Assembly (NCBI GenBank): GCA_028023455.1
Contig: JAQFVV010000056.1
Location: 5,479,717 to 5,543,716 of the forward strand
Direction of reading: 5' to 3'
Length of the DNA: 64,000 nt
From: Epiperipatus broadwayi
Lineage: Eukaryota > Onychophora > Udeonychophora > Euonychophora > Peripatidae
Positions within the stretch are counted from its first letter, which is position 1. Every line of letters starts with the position of its first letter. Made by a program: the position numbers and the translations under genes. The notes beneath the pieces are model-generated. The model did no database searches. It was not told the origin of the DNA and saw nothing but the letters and a program-made list of their open reading frames with translations. Shown one piece after another: positions 39,086 through 52,408 of the stretch.

Positions 39086-40850
39086 TGATAGATTAAAGCT
39101 GCAAAGAAAATGCAAACATTAACTGGCTGTGATCATTCTAGGTCTTTTTTTTTGAGGCATAAAAAGCAACATATGGAAGTAAAAAATAATATTGCAATTC
39201 TATTAAATCTAGCAATTGTTCTCTCTCACACAATGGCAATGATATTATTGAATAGGTGGAATAAGTACTTTGATTATTTTTTGAATAATGATACAAGAAT
39301 TAGGATAATGATTTTAAATTTTATATGCATTTTATCTATTCATTTAAATTTAGATAAATATATCCAGCTTAATGAAATCAAAATGGCCCTTTGTAATCTT
39401 AAAAATGAAAATCCTGGTGAAATATCTGGATAAGTATTAAAATATGATGGTGATATAATAATTTAAAAAAAACATGACAATTTTTAAGAATATATAGAGA
39501 TCACAAAATTGTTTTGACTAATTTTATGAATGCTTCTTTTATTCAAAATTTTAAAAATAAAGAGAATAGACAAGATTGCAACAATTATTGTGGAATATCT
39601 TTATTATCCAATATAGCAAAGGTACTTTCAAGGATTTTGTTGAATATATTGCTTTCAGTTATAGATGAATGATTAGCAGAGAACCAACGAGCAGTATAAA
39701 TATGAAGAAAGGCATTGGGAACAAAAATTAAAATTTATATATTGATTTTATTGATTTGGTCAAGGTATTTGATAGTTACAGATTTATTGCAATGTTTAAA
39801 ATTAGTTGATTTAATTGTCTATCAAATGTAGGCATATTATACAACTTCTGCATGATAGAATGAGAGGAACTAATTAATACTGCAGGCAAAAAAATCTGAA
39901 AGACTTGATATGAAAACTGTTTAAACATGAATATGTTCTTGTTTCAATATTGTTTTTCCATTATTATGACAGTTGTTGTTGGAACCATTTGATGTCTTAA
40001 TGAAACAGGGATAAAGATGCGATGCAGATTTTATTGTACAATTTGTGATATGAACAATTACATGCTGGAACAATAACTTCATCTTCTTGGATTCTGAATT
40101 TACAATAAGCTAATGAGTGTGCTATTTTTCTCAATTTAAAAGATGATTTACATAATGAATAATATTTTGAATGCAACATTTACAGACTGGTTTAATAATG
40201 TTCAAAAACTCAACTTCTTTATCATCCAGAGATGGAAGAAAAATTCTCAGCAACTTTTAGCTTGAACTATTATCATCTTGAAAATGTGCACCAATTTAAA
40301 TACCTTGGTAGTTTTATAGCTAGGAAGGTAAACTTAGATGCTGAACTATATCACGGACTACAGCGTGCTAAACAATAAAGTATTTTATAACTACTGAAAC
40401 TAAATTAATCATATATAGGATTGCTATTTTACCAAAGTTAGTATGGAAGTGAGACTTGAACATCCTATGGATGCAATATAAAGGCATTTAAAAAGTTTCA
40501 TTTAAGTATGCTCAGTAAAAATCTAAAAAGTTCAATGACAAATGCATAAAACCAATAAAGATGTCCTCCAACTTGTTGGATGTGATATTATGATATCATC
40601 TTATGTAAATCCACACTTTTATTGGATTGGACATGTGAAATGAAGACTTTAAGCATAATTTTCATAGGAGAAGTAGACCCTACATACACTATAAGGATTA
40701 TCTCAGACATTCTAAAAAAGTCATTGATTGTTTCTATTAAAAAGAAATGGCAGAGAATAGAATATATTGAAAATTTTTTGCTAAAGAAATCAAATATCAA
40801 ATACAAAAATGGACCAGCAAGCATATACTATATTATAAATGTCACGAATT
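39086..40850 (+). pseudogene. Decayed LINE, plus strand (linker, RT, C-terminal region)
   Basis: Broken plus-strand frames keep the order of a non-LTR polymerase. RWNKYFDYFLNND with DKYIQLNEIKMAL and LKNENPGE (39,110-39,433) is the pre-RT linker. NNYCGISLLSNIAKVLSRIL (about 39,573-39,640) is the RT start. FIDLVKVFDSY (about 39,745-39,780) is a degraded motif A. LLHDRMRGT is near 39,845, and HQFKYLGSFIA-like text near 40,285-40,325. A WTCEMKTLSIIFIGEV block (40,622-40,690) resembles the W-x-GHV-x-RM-x-D segment near the C terminus. It shares the linker with the minus-strand remnant at 2.7 kb. No intact frame. Confidence 0.75.
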
Positions 40851-42640
40851 ACTCTAGTCATTACAAAACTCATTTCTAGAGCAGTTTTTTTCTTTTCGTA
40901 CCTATGCAATTAGCATTCTCTGCACACTTATTTATTGACTTGAAATTAACGTAAAGCTATTTTATTTTTCTTAAATTTAAAACAAGCTTAGACTGCATAT
41001 AACTTTGTGTGTGTGTGTGTATATATATATTTTATTTCCCTCTTATTATTAATAGTTTTTATTTTTGAGTCATAGACCACAATGTTTCAGCGTTTTGTTA
41101 TAAAACGGTACTTTCATAATCAAAATTTACAGCTAGTATCGCCGCACAGTGGCCAACACCTAAAATAGAAATGAACTGATTAAAGCAATCAATTTTCAGA
41201 ATAAGCAAATGACAAAAAAATAGTAGTACGTAATAATGTAATTTATTATTAATTAAAATTTATATTATTAACTAATTTGTCAATTATATTTAAACTTTTT
41301 TTAAAAAAAAGAAGAAAAAAATCAAGCTTAATTAATCATATTAAGAAATTATACAAGGATTTTTATTTTAGAATCATTTTGTTTACTGACTAAACAAACT
41401 AAATGATTACAATTACAGCCATACAGATTTTTCTTTCTCATTTTTTTGTTTATATTTAATTAAATATTTACTAAAATTTTATTTGTATAATTTTTCTGCA
41501 AGATTTTAAGAATTTATTTTAAGTTTTGCCGATCAATGACTATCTAGATACTTTTAAGAATTTATTAAACAATACATTATTAATAATTTTTCTAATTCGT
41601 TTAGTTTTCTAAAGTTACAAAATCTGCAAATTCATCTAAAAAAGGATAGATAAATGGATGAATAAATAGACAAAAAGATAGAGAAATGATTAATTTACGG
41701 TTTTATATAATTGAAATAAATACTAGATTATTCTAATACAATATCTGTAAGACCAGCATGGTAAAGTGTGGCAAGAATTAAGACCCAAATTGCTAATTTT
41801 TTTTTGTCAACAAAACATTAATGCTAAAATGATATTTTTATTGTGAATATGTGTAATGCAATTAATTTAATTTTTGCAAATTGTGATAGCTGAATTTATT
41901 ATACATATTTTGTTAGCCAAAAATAGCAATTTGGGCTTTAACCCTTGTGAGATGACCATGCAGCTTTTATAATAACTACAAGTTCTAACATATATATATA
42001 CACACACGAATGTATGTATATATACACATTCACAAATGTATATTGTAACAATAGGTCTAGTGTTGAGGAAAGGAATGAGAACTGGAAAGAAAAAATACAA
42101 TTTTATTAAATATTTAAATAAAAAAGTTCAAATGCCTTTGCAGATGAGATTTAGAATGATTTTTATTTTATCACAACCGTTAGTCTCTCTGTATAAATAT
42201 ATTTATGGACTAGGTAACTTGGTTTTCAATAAAAATTTGATAATTAATTAAATAAAGTTAGTGGCTTAAATAATTATTTATTTTAAGAAGAATATTTCTC
42301 TTTCTAAGAAGTGTTCAATGGCGTGCAGTAAGAAAACACCAAAACTTAGCATCTATTCCTTACATTTTTCTACTAGCTCTAGTTTACAATATATAGTAAT
42401 GCAAGTACTATCAATAAAATGTAATGATAAGAAATAATAAGAGGACACCACAGTCAAGTTTAAATTTATCTGATATTATTCTATTACTCATCTAATTCAT
42501 CATTATTAACATACGTAATTGAAACTCTTGGAGCAGCAATATCAAATATATATTTAGAATTGCCGCATGGGTGATTGTTAATTATTGCTGTAAAATCTTA
42601 TCAGTCTATTCAAATTTAATGCAATGGGGAGCATATAATA
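40851..42640. other. Non-coding stretch with small microsatellites
   Basis: Contains (GT)n(TA)n at about 41,008-41,030 and TA/CA runs near 41,992-42,030. Frames in this region lack recognisable domains. Confidence 0.5.
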
Positions 42641-43015
42641 TGCACTGTATATTTCAGGCAATTGTCACAAGATTAAAAAAGAACCCCTCTCATATTTAAA
42701 TAGAAACTATTTACAATCAGAACATGTTTTTAACATGAAGCAAAACAGAAATCCAGACATTTTCATTTATACATAATTTTTTTTTATCTCAGCAGCATGG
42801 CATTCATCTATTTAGATTAGCAAAAGTATTGTAGTATATTTTGGGCATTTGTCACATGACTAAATAAAAAAGTAATGTTCTTATATTTAAATAAAAAATA
42901 TTTACAATCAGAGAATGTCTTTCTAACAGTGAAGTGATTCAGAAATCTTAACATTTTCATTTACATATAAATTTTATTAATTATTGCAATAACATGATAT
43001 ACAAATGATGAAGCA
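42641..43015. repeat. Tandem duplication, period about 190 bp
   Basis: Two units share, in order: CAATTGTCACA/GCATTTGTCACA, TCATATTTAAATA/TTATATTTAAATA, ATTTACAATCAGA, then CAGAAATC, ACATTTTCATTTA and ACATAA. Unit 1 is about 42,645-42,800 and unit 2 about 42,838-43,000. A degraded third start may precede them. Non-coding. Confidence 0.7.
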
Positions 43016-45105
43016 TTTTTGCATCCTGCACCCCTACATATGGCAGCCCTATGTACACTTAATAAATAAAAAAAAAAACAAGCTAGCTTGAAGTTTAATG
43101 AAAAATTTATTAACAATAAAGAAAGGCAAAAAAAATACAATTTAAAATAAATATTGTTAAAAAAGGTACATTAATATAACATGTGAAACTTAAGTTAAAA
43201 GGGTTTTATTAGTTAACAATCAGTTTGTTTTTATGCAAAATTGTATAAATCCAATCTTGATGTCTTACAGATACTTAACCAGTTAACAATTTGACATTTT
43301 CTTTCACCTGATGAGAGTTTTTGGAAAAGCTCACCTTCCAGTTGGACTTGATTTTTTTAAAATTTACTGTTATAAACAGATAAAATTTGAAAACATCACA
43401 TTTGACATTTTAAAATATTTAAAAACTGAATTTTAAATCAAACAATGTATAATACATGTCATCAATCAAGCTAGTATAAACACTCTTTTAGAAAATGAAT
43501 GAAATGTTTTTTTTATTTTAAGTTTTTTTAATATAAATGAATAAAGGCACATTTATGATAAATCTATTGAGTTCTGCTTTAAAATATATTTTATTCACAA
43601 TAATTACAATATTGGAAATATTTTAACACCAAGTTGATTCCAAGAGATGATATAGATGCTATTGTTTTCTTTCATTATATTATGGTCAAGTTTATTATCT
43701 TTCATTTCTAAAAATAAAACAGAAGTGAAATAAATTGAAAATTTACATGTATATTTCTTTTTAAATACTAATCAACCAATTAGTGTGTAAAAATAATCAA
43801 AAATATTTTATAAACAAACAAAAACTCATTTTGATAATAACAAAATTTTTGTTTGAAAAGTTGACCAAAAAGAAACACCCATAAATAATTTTCTTCCTTG
43901 CCAAACAATGCCCTTAGATCTAAGCTGACTGTCCCTTAGATGTAAGCCAACTGCCATAACATATTGAGATTATTTTTTCAAATAAAACATTAAAAAAGCA
44001 TTATGGGTAAAATTATACTATAAAAATGTAGGTCATTATAACTTAAGATAACATAAATACAGCATTTTAAGATGATGGAATGACTATGATTTTTAGAAAT
44101 AAACAAGAAATGTGTTGCAATAACTGGTAAAGAACATCCAGTAATAGAACTGGAAGCACACTTGAATTCCATTATTTAAGATCATTTATAATAGGTTTCA
44201 TATTTTCATTTTCAATTTATCACAGGTTGCTAGACAATGTCCATATAAAGATAATCAAATTACTAGTGTATATTTATTATGACGAATTCAGTAAAAAAAA
44301 AACAAGATTTAAAAAGAAGATATATGGCTGAAGAAATATTTCTGAAATAAAAGGAAAAAGTTGGATAGCTGAATTGTAAATATATAAATAATAATGTCCA
44401 AATAAACAGAGAATTTTATTTTTTGCTGTTGTTGATAAACCATCATTAATTACTAATTAAAAATCCTAAGACTCCCAACAAGCTTTCCTTATTAACCTAT
44501 ATAATAGCTTCTTAGTTTTGGGTAAGTTCTAATAAAGATTTAAACTCCAAAAGCTATTTTTATAGGTGGGAGAATGCAGAAGACTAGCATCTTCCTTGAA
44601 ATCTTGAAAAAAATATTCTATAGAGACTTGTGTATGTTGAATTAAATATTTTCATGGATTATTATATTCATAAAAAATATAAATTAAAGGATTATATCCA
44701 TGTAAACAGATAGCTTTATCACACGATATTGCCAGGAAACTATCATTTGCTAACCGAAAATGCTGAGGCGAAACATAAAGGCAGAATTTAAAAGTGAATT
44801 AATGTATGTCAAAAGCTGCAAAATATTTTATATGTGTTTATTTGAAAGTATTGTAGGTGTGTATATTATATTAATTCAGCTATAAGAAAAATATTGTAAA
44901 ATGATAGAAATCCATATTCATTTGATTTACTTATCTCTAGTGATTGAAATGTATTTTAAGTTTAGTCATGTGTCTTAATGTTTGATATTAAAAAAGAATT
45001 AAAAGAAAATTACAATAAAAATGTTTCAAAACAAAAAAGAAATAGAGATGTAAATTTTAATTTTCTTGCTTTTTTACCTTTAACTTTTGCGCTGTCAAAA
45101 ATTCC
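43016..45105. other. Non-coding stretch, no gene
   Basis: A+T-rich, no recognised coding region or repeat beyond short A-runs. Confidence 0.5.
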
Positions 45106-45107
45106 AG

Positions 45108-45750
45108 TTGGTTGAGTGAGTTAAAGCTTTAAACTTTTAACTGGTCAATTACAAAATCAGCAGTAAAAGTATATTTGTCTTTTAATATTATATTCATTTT
45201 AGTTTACTTTCTAAAAAGCAAATTAATAATTTGTCAGATTATGAAAGTAAACGAAAGTTTTTCCAAAAATACATTTCTATTTATAATTATAAAAATATTC
45301 TGCAATGGAGAACCTAAAAAGAATGTTAGTTATCTATTAGAAAATGCTGCATACATCATTGATTTCTTTCACAATTCATTATCGTGTAAAAGTATTTTTA
45401 CTAAAATCTTAACTATTTTTCTAAAATAATTATATTTTCAGCATATTTTATCAAAATAATTTATATGTGGAAAAATTCTTAAAAAATATTCTAAAACATT
45501 CATTTTCATTTGAAAATCAAAACAAAGAACTTGGAGCTGTCAAAATTGTTTACGAGTGCTCCCTTTTGTTCAAAATGAGTAACAAGCAATAAGCACCTTG
45601 GAAAGTCCACCTTTTCCCATTGTTCTAGCTTTAAATTTAAATATTGATTTTTTTACTTGTAAAATAATTCTAGAGAAGACAGCATCTTACGGTACTTTTT
45701 AAGCTTTAAAATGAGCATAAATTTGCTATGATAACATAAAATGTACCATT
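45108..45750. repeat. Non-coding dispersed repeat, copy 2
   Basis: Second copy of the unit at 13,238-13,890, same orientation, with substitutions and indels throughout. The 84-codon frame at 45,175-45,429 lies inside it but is not conserved in copy 1, so it is not a gene. Confidence 0.8.
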
Positions 45751-48015
45751 TTTTTTAGCTGATTCCAAACAGATGGCAGACAGGTTAATGGTAAAAATGT
45801 TATACATATTTTTCTTTAAAAGTGTCTTTGCATATACTGTAATAATTTTATTTACATACCATAAAATTAGAAATTGAAATCTGATTAAATACTGATGTTA
45901 AAAAAAACTGAATATAAAGTAAAATTATAAAAAACTAAATGCTAAGTATGAAATCATTAAATGACTTAAGACCATTGGCTGAAAGAAAAATGTTAAAGCA
46001 AATGCTATTGGTTGAACTTTTCACAGCATTTCAGCTCTGAGTAAGACTTCAGACATCATTATTATATTTTGTGAGTTTATGTGCATTAAAGTTTCTGCAA
46101 ATTCTTCAATTTTATTAATTTTTCTCAAAAAATTATTTTTTTTGCCAATAAAAATATTAATTTTAATCATACAGGAAAACAAATGTCAAAAAATTTATCA
46201 GTATTGATGTGAAAAAAATATCATTTCTAAAAGAGAAAGGTATAAAATGATTAGCAAATTAAAATCTAAACAAACACTGAAGATTTCAGCTTGAATAATT
46301 TATGTTGTAAATAATGGAAGCTTATCTAATTATTGTGGATTAGCTGAAGTATATAACAATGTTAGTATCAATTAGGCAATATTTGTGTTAAGTTATTATA
46401 TGAATATTTTTTTGCTGACTTTTGATAACATAATCTCAACAAAGGTTTGCTATATTCAGAAAAAAAACTAAATTGCATAACATTACAAGACGTGATGCTG
46501 CTTTAGCCAGACAAAAACAATGATTTCTATTATTCTTAATAGGTTATGTAAGTTTACATTTTTTATTTTTATGTCTGATGCTTTGACACACAAAAAACCT
46601 TTAGAATGGTCTTTGATACATAACTGTATTGTATGTACAGCAATTATTTTATATGTATTTCTACTTTTAAATGTTTGACTTTTTTTGTTTTAATTCTTAT
46701 TTTGGAAGGTAACTTTGATTTTGCTATGGGTTGTAAAATAGACTGTCCCTAAATATATGTATTTTAATGTAAACAAAAAATCAATCATGCCATAAATGAC
46801 TTTCTGCTAAACCAACGAATTTATTTTAACAGACTCCACTGTGTATATTATAACAATATATTACTTGGATTATCTTGAAAAGAAAAAAGAAATCTAATAA
46901 AAACAAGATCAAAGATTCAACAAATAAAATAATAAATTTTTAACTTGAAGAAAAATAAAATAAATTATTGTGGTAAACGTGCATTAATATAACTAAAAAA
47001 GAAAAATATGTAAATGGTTTTATATAGGGAAAAGGTAGATAAACGAAATAATAAATAGTTTCAACAATACTGGAAAAATATTTATAAAAAACAAGTATGT
47101 TTACAAAAAATGAATTCATTAAAGAGCTGAACAAATTCAGTCAGTTCAATTGCAGCTAAAAGTTCAGAGATGAGATAACTACAGTCACTTACAAATAACG
47201 CAGTTCGATTGCTGAACTAAGCCACCTTATATTTTAAATGATTCAGTATATTAATGTATACATTACTAAAGGAGCAGAAAAACTTAAACCAGTCATTTAT
47301 GGATTAATTGGAAAGACAGTTACTCTCCAGCATCATTATAATTTACCAAGGATTAACCGGCCTGTATTAAGAATGAGATCTCGAAGCATCATTATTTAAT
47401 TACCAACGATTGTTTATTTGTGCTCAAAAATTACAAGTCATGACAGCATATAAATAAAAAATAGATATTAGATGCTACAAAAACCTACATTTTTTATTCA
47501 GATGTTTGTTTTGATATTTGTAATTGTAAACTTATTTAAGTGTACCAATTCAAAATTAATAATCATGTTCTAATTTTAATATTTCACTTTTATTGCAGAT
47601 CTTTATATGTTAAGTACATTTATGAGATCGACATACATACATGAAGAGACTTAATCAAAAATTAACTTTAAAAGGAAGTTATTTTATTAATTGCTATTTT
47701 AAAAAAAATCTTTGCAATCTTCATTTTATATATATATGTAGATGAAAGCATTTGTCATGTATATTGTTTTTTTAAAAAAAAATTATTTTACGCAGCGTAA
47801 AACAATTTTGTATAAAATAAAACAAAGAAAAGAAACAAATATTATAAATTTCTTGATCTTGTTTTCAGAATTATTTACTTAATTTAAAATATAAAAATTT
47901 CTATTTTTTTTTATCAAGGGAAATTTACTATGCGATATAAACGTACATTTTGCTATTACAGTTTTAATATAAATTGTTTAATTTGTTATGCTATGGATTC
48001 AGATGTAAATCATTC
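45751..48015. other. Non-coding stretch
   Basis: No gene recognised. A short direct repeat pair (CATCATTATAATTTACCAAG and CATCATTATTTAATTACCAA) occurs near 47,330 and 47,390. Confidence 0.5.
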
Positions 48016-49095
48016 AGCTTTAAGATTTTTAGTTCTATGTATGTAGTTGCTCCTCCAACAGTTCAATTCTGTAGATTAGCCATTGTTTCTCCCAGTGGCG
48101 TTTACCAAATAATCTGGAGCAACCTCTTTGTTTGATTTTTTCTATGATTTTCTTTAGTTCCATTCTCTATGGATCTACCAATTTCCCAATAGTGATTTTA
48201 CATCATATACACCATAATGCTAAGTACATGAAGATTGTAAGCCTTATTTCTGCATAAATGCCTTGTTTGATGCACTATTTAATGGATATAAACTGCCAAA
48301 ATGGGTTGTTTATCCATCTTGTGAGAAGTGTTCTATGGTAATTTAATTTATTGCATCTTATAAATATATGATAGATGGACTCCTCTTCGCTGCTGCACAT
48401 ATAGGGTCTATCTTCTTTATATTTTTTCAGTGTGCCAGGTAGGCATTCCAGGTTATATTTGATTATAAAGTCTTGGTACTTTGGTTTAATGAACCAATAA
48501 TGAGATTTATATATCAGTTGTTGATTGGTGATATCCAGTTTTCTGTCTATTATGCATTTTTCTGCATTTAGTAATTTATGTGCTGTTCAGTATTTTATTT
48601 TATTTGTGATTGGGTTTTCTCTTATGTCAATTGCCTTTTGAATATTTCTATATAAAGAACTAATCCACTTGTTGTTAGCTGGTGGAGGCCGGTACATAGG
48701 GGTGATGTCTTCTTTGAGTGATATGGTTATTTGTTTATTATATTGAATAGTGAGTTATAGTTATTTTGTATAATTAGTGTTTTAGTAGAATGAAGCGAAA
48801 GGCCATTAAGTCTTCTTGGTGTTTGTAATGTTCAAAGATTGATAACGGTGACCTTTCATCCCACAACAGTTTAGTACAAAAGGTATTTACTTTTTGAGCA
48901 AATTTTTTGGATGGACATATCCCAGCCAGAAAACAGGTGATTTTCTGGAACACCAGTGAGTTAAGTAGTGTGACCTTACCTTGTAATGAGATATATAGCC
49001 CAGTAAGTGAAGTGATTGTCCATTGTTGTATTGAGCTTAGTAGTGATTCTATTTAAATATAGAAATCATATTTTTTAAAGTGTGATTTATGTTTG
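48016..49095 (-). pseudogene. LINE 3' fragment related to the 30-36 kb element
   Basis: Broken minus-strand frames match the C-terminal third of that element's ORF2. LQTPRRLNGLSLHSTKTLI (about 48,775-48,830) aligns with GTQRPRKLNGIALHSIQALI. KPKYQDFIIKYNLECLPG (about 48,440-48,500) aligns with EAKYLDFLIKYNINGL. The finger segment reads YMCSSEEESIYHIFIRC near 48,355-48,415. Similarity is moderate, so it is an older or different subfamily member. It is 5'-truncated and full of stops. Confidence 0.78.
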
Positions 49096-49545
49096 TAGTC
49101 ATTGTGTGTATACTTATCAGATATAAAGGAATTGTTATTTTTTAAATGGCATAATATATCTTATTTTCTGAGTCTTCTGTTCTTCCAAGTTTATTTCCAG
49201 TCACATCTATGGTAAGAATGACACTGATAAAAATATCTTTAGTGGCTTCTTTAGGCACGGCATTCTTGTAATAATGTATGTCAGAGAATGTCATATATAA
49301 AGTGCAGATATTTAGATAAATATTAATGCTATCTCTATGGATCATCACATATTATCATTATAATGACACCGATAACTCCAGATAAACATTTATTTTATCA
49401 TTCCCCCATCAATAAATATATTCAGCTACATATAAAAAAGAATTAAGTTATGGTTTGATATACAATAATCTGATCATCTTTAGATTGTGACCTACATGCT
49501 TTAAAACTCAATAAAATATTTCTTTCCTTAATTTGAATATGATTT
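49096..49545. other. Non-coding stretch
   Basis: No gene. The small minus-strand frame at 49,142-49,348 has no recognisable domain. Confidence 0.5.
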
Positions 49546-49695
49546 TCTGGAAAGATTATACATTTAATAAAAAAACATTTCTAAGCATTGCTTTCAGCCA
49601 GGTTGATTATATTCATAAAATATAGTTCTACAACTATGACAACCTGATCGAAAGCAATGTTTAGAAATATTTTATTAAATTTATAATCTTTCCAG
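49546..49695. repeat. Palindromic foldback, 150 bp
   Basis: Arms of about 57 bp, 49,546-49,604 and 49,639-49,695, start with TCTGGAAAGATTATA and include AGCATTGCTTTC, with a loop of about 35 bp. Several mismatches are present. No coding frame. A candidate small foldback element or structured RNA locus. Confidence 0.75.
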
Positions 49696-50431
49696 AATAG
49701 TGTACATTTAGTATTATTTTTTCTATATGCTTTATATTTTTTATTTCCCAAAATACTCTATGTATTGGATATTTTCATACTAACTTACAGAGGTATTCAT
49801 CTTTGTCATACACTTTGCAATGCAAGTCTAGGTATAACTCCAAAATATTTGCATACAATTAAAGTCTGTTAATTTTATACATTCAGAATCCAAAGTGATT
49901 TACGAAAATTACATTCACCTGAAGATGATATTGGAAATATTTCTGAAGAGATTTGCATGTTTATGATAAAGGTTGGTGTATCAATGAATTAATATAATAA
50001 TCATGATATTATTGATTCTTAGACCCCTTTATAAGCAAAAAGACTATGAAATGTATAAAAAATAGAAATATATGTATACACAATTATATATATTTGATGA
50101 TAGCCAGGTCAGAAAAGGAAAAATTGAAATAAAAAATTAAACAGTGGTGCAAGAGGCAAGACAATTGATAGGGTTGGAGCTTGTACAAACCAAAGTTAAC
50201 CTTGCAGATGCAATACTGTTCATAAGTAACATGGGAATGTTGTATAATTTAATCTTGAAAAACTAATAGAAGATACATGTAAAATTTCAGAACATAAATG
50301 AAAGTCAACAGACAAGTACTGCACAATTATAAAATGAAAAAAAAAAGAGATAGGATAACCAACAGAAAAGGTTGCAGAATTATAAATTAAGACATACAGA
50401 AAATGCAGCATATAAGAAGCAACAACAACAA
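49696..50431. other. Non-coding stretch
   Basis: A+T-rich, no gene recognised. Confidence 0.5.
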
Positions 50432-50640
50432 GTCAAGTGTTGGTGGCCTAGTGGTTAGCATAGCTGATTTCCAAGCAGCCAGCCCAGGCTTATCTTCCTG
50501 GTCAACAGATTTGACATATAAAAAAACTAATAGATCTTAGTCAAGCATTGGTGGCCTAGTGGTAAGCATAGCTGCCTTCCAAGTAGCTGGCGTGGGTTCA
50601 CTTCCCAGTCAACACATTTGACATATGAAAAAAAAAAAAA
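50432..50640 (+). repeat. Two tandem tRNA-Gly-like units (probable SINE)
   Basis: Units at 50,432-50,538 and 50,539-50,640 (period 107 bp). Each has an A box TGGCCTAGTGGT. Unit 2 (tRNA-like part 50,545-50,615) begins GCATTGGTGGCCTAGTGGT, like many animal tRNA-Gly genes. It can form the anticodon stem GCTGC/GTAGC around loop CTTCCAA (anticodon TCC) and the T arm TGGG-TTCACTT-CCCA. Unit 1 keeps the anticodon loop, but its T loop is altered. The acceptor stem is poor, and unit 2 ends in an A-rich run, so this is more likely a tRNA-derived SINE or pseudo-tRNA pair than functional genes. Confidence 0.75.
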
Positions 50641-50899
50641 TAAAGTTACAGGAGACTCAACAAATGATTAGAGATCCATGAAAAAATAGGAGAAAAGAGT
50701 AAGTGTATAATAAAAAAAATTTCTGAAAAATATGAAGAAATATTTAATCAATTCAAGAGAAGTAAAAAGAATGGAGTGAAATGACATAAAAGATAGGCAC
50801 CGATGTATAGAAATGTAGATTTAAAATATTGAAATGTAGTACAACACTAATATCATGCAGTGACAAGATATTTTATTACAGTAATATAGCTATTCCAAT

Positions 50900-51190
50900 T
50901 AATTAATATGAAAATAGAATTATTCTCAAAATATTGATATAGATGTGAGACCTTGTACTCTACTGATGTCCTATAAAAACATCAGAAAATCTTTATTTAG
51001 AGATACTTTGTATTATTCTGCAAATACGAACCAGTATGTACAACTGAAATTTTGGATTGAACATGTGAAGCACATGAAAAGTTGCAGACTTTCTATGAGA
51101 AAGACTGGTTATGTTTAAAAATGGTCTCAAAGGTATTTTTAAAAGAAGCACTACTGATTGCTTTGAGAGAATATAACTGGAAATAAAACA
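50900..51190 (+). pseudogene. Possible LINE C-terminal remnant
   Basis: Plus-strand islands DVRPCTLLMSYKNI (about 50,944-50,985) and LKFWIEHVKHMKSCRLSMRK (about 51,044-51,105) resemble the G-x-E-x-WTLL and W-x-GHV-x-RM-x-x-x-RLPK blocks near the end of many LINE polymerases. Spacing is compatible. The evidence is weak because only short degraded blocks are seen. Confidence 0.4.
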
Positions 51191-51727
51191 CAATAATATT
51201 CTATAATAAATAAAGGACAGTGTGTCATATTAATAGCTATACTTTTATATCCAAAATTGATTTGTATAATTATTGCAAAAACTCTTGATTATTCTGGTGA
51301 TCACAGTTAGCTATATATATATATTCATTAGTAATCCATTTAGATTTATATATATATTATACAAATTTAACTTTCAGTGCATATTTTTTTATTACCAACA
51401 ATAGTCACCTTTAAAAATAACTAAATCATTACTAATCATTTTTATTGCATGAGAAATAATTACATTTCATTTAATTTTTGATGTAAATTTTAAATTTAAT
51501 AAAGTGTAAAATGTCAATATAAAAAAAAGCTACTGACAAATTCCAGCTCTTTTAGTAGCTTCACCACGATTTACACATCTAGAATTTTATAGTTAACTTA
51601 GAGTCTGCAATAAAACTATTATCATAGTTGACCAAAGCCTATATCCATATGTTTGAAGACTATAAAATTCTAAATGTATTTATTATTGTTTTAAAGATGA
51701 ATAATTATATATCTGTATGCTTTAGTT

Positions 51728-52408
51728 CAATGGTATGCAACATGAGGGCTGTGATCTCACTGGGGATCACAGACAAATTGTTGGGGGTCATAAAAATTTT
51801 GAGTTCTCATGTTGAATAAATTTTTAATTGAAAAAAAACAACAACCCATAAACGCTATTAAAAAATACTTGAAAACTGCTCAACTCATTGTGTCTGACTA
51901 CTTTTGTGTTTAAACCCTTCTTTATATTCCAATCCGCTTTGTATAAACTATACATCATAATGGCACTTCACTTACATTGTTCTCATTTTTCTTGTTCACT
52001 CTCAGTTTTGTTCTTCATGCTAGTATTCTACTAATGTTCATATGTGATATTACTTTGTTGAATGTACACAATTTCTAATACAGGCTAAAAAAGTTATAAT
52101 TTCTATAAATCAAAGTATTATTATACAGTTATCATATTTATTTTTTTATCACAAAATGTACAATTAAATATTTTTTAAAAACCCTGTTTCTCATTTTTAT
52201 GTACATAATTGAAATTAAATTTTTTAATGGATAAATAGGTAATAAAAACCAAACGTCCAGAAAATGACAGATAGTAGCAAGAAAGAATATGTATGTGGTA
52301 AAACGATTGTTATTATTACTATTCTTGTATGCTTATAATAGGTCATGTTAAATTTCAGTCCGAGTATGGAGGTTGCAAGTGTAAAAAGGTTGAGGGCCAA
52401 TGCTATGA
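51728..52408. mobile_element. Possible hAT-like non-autonomous element
   Basis: The left end reads CAATGGTATGCAACATGAGG, followed by GATCACTGG-type and TTGTTGGGGGTCATAAA text. The right end, reverse-complemented, begins CATTGGCCCTCAACCTTTTT. These resemble the CAGTGGTTCTCAACC-like ends and the internal GGGGTC motif common in hAT-derived short elements. No matching 8-bp target duplication was found, and the two ends match each other only partly. Confidence 0.35.

Noticed and set aside
45175-45429. 84-codon plus-strand frame
   Set aside because: Lies inside the dispersed non-coding repeat and is not conserved in the copy at 13.2-13.9 kb.
46300-46700. Possible LINE RT start (LSNYCGLAEVY)
   Set aside because: A single short block without neighbouring RT motifs; could be chance.
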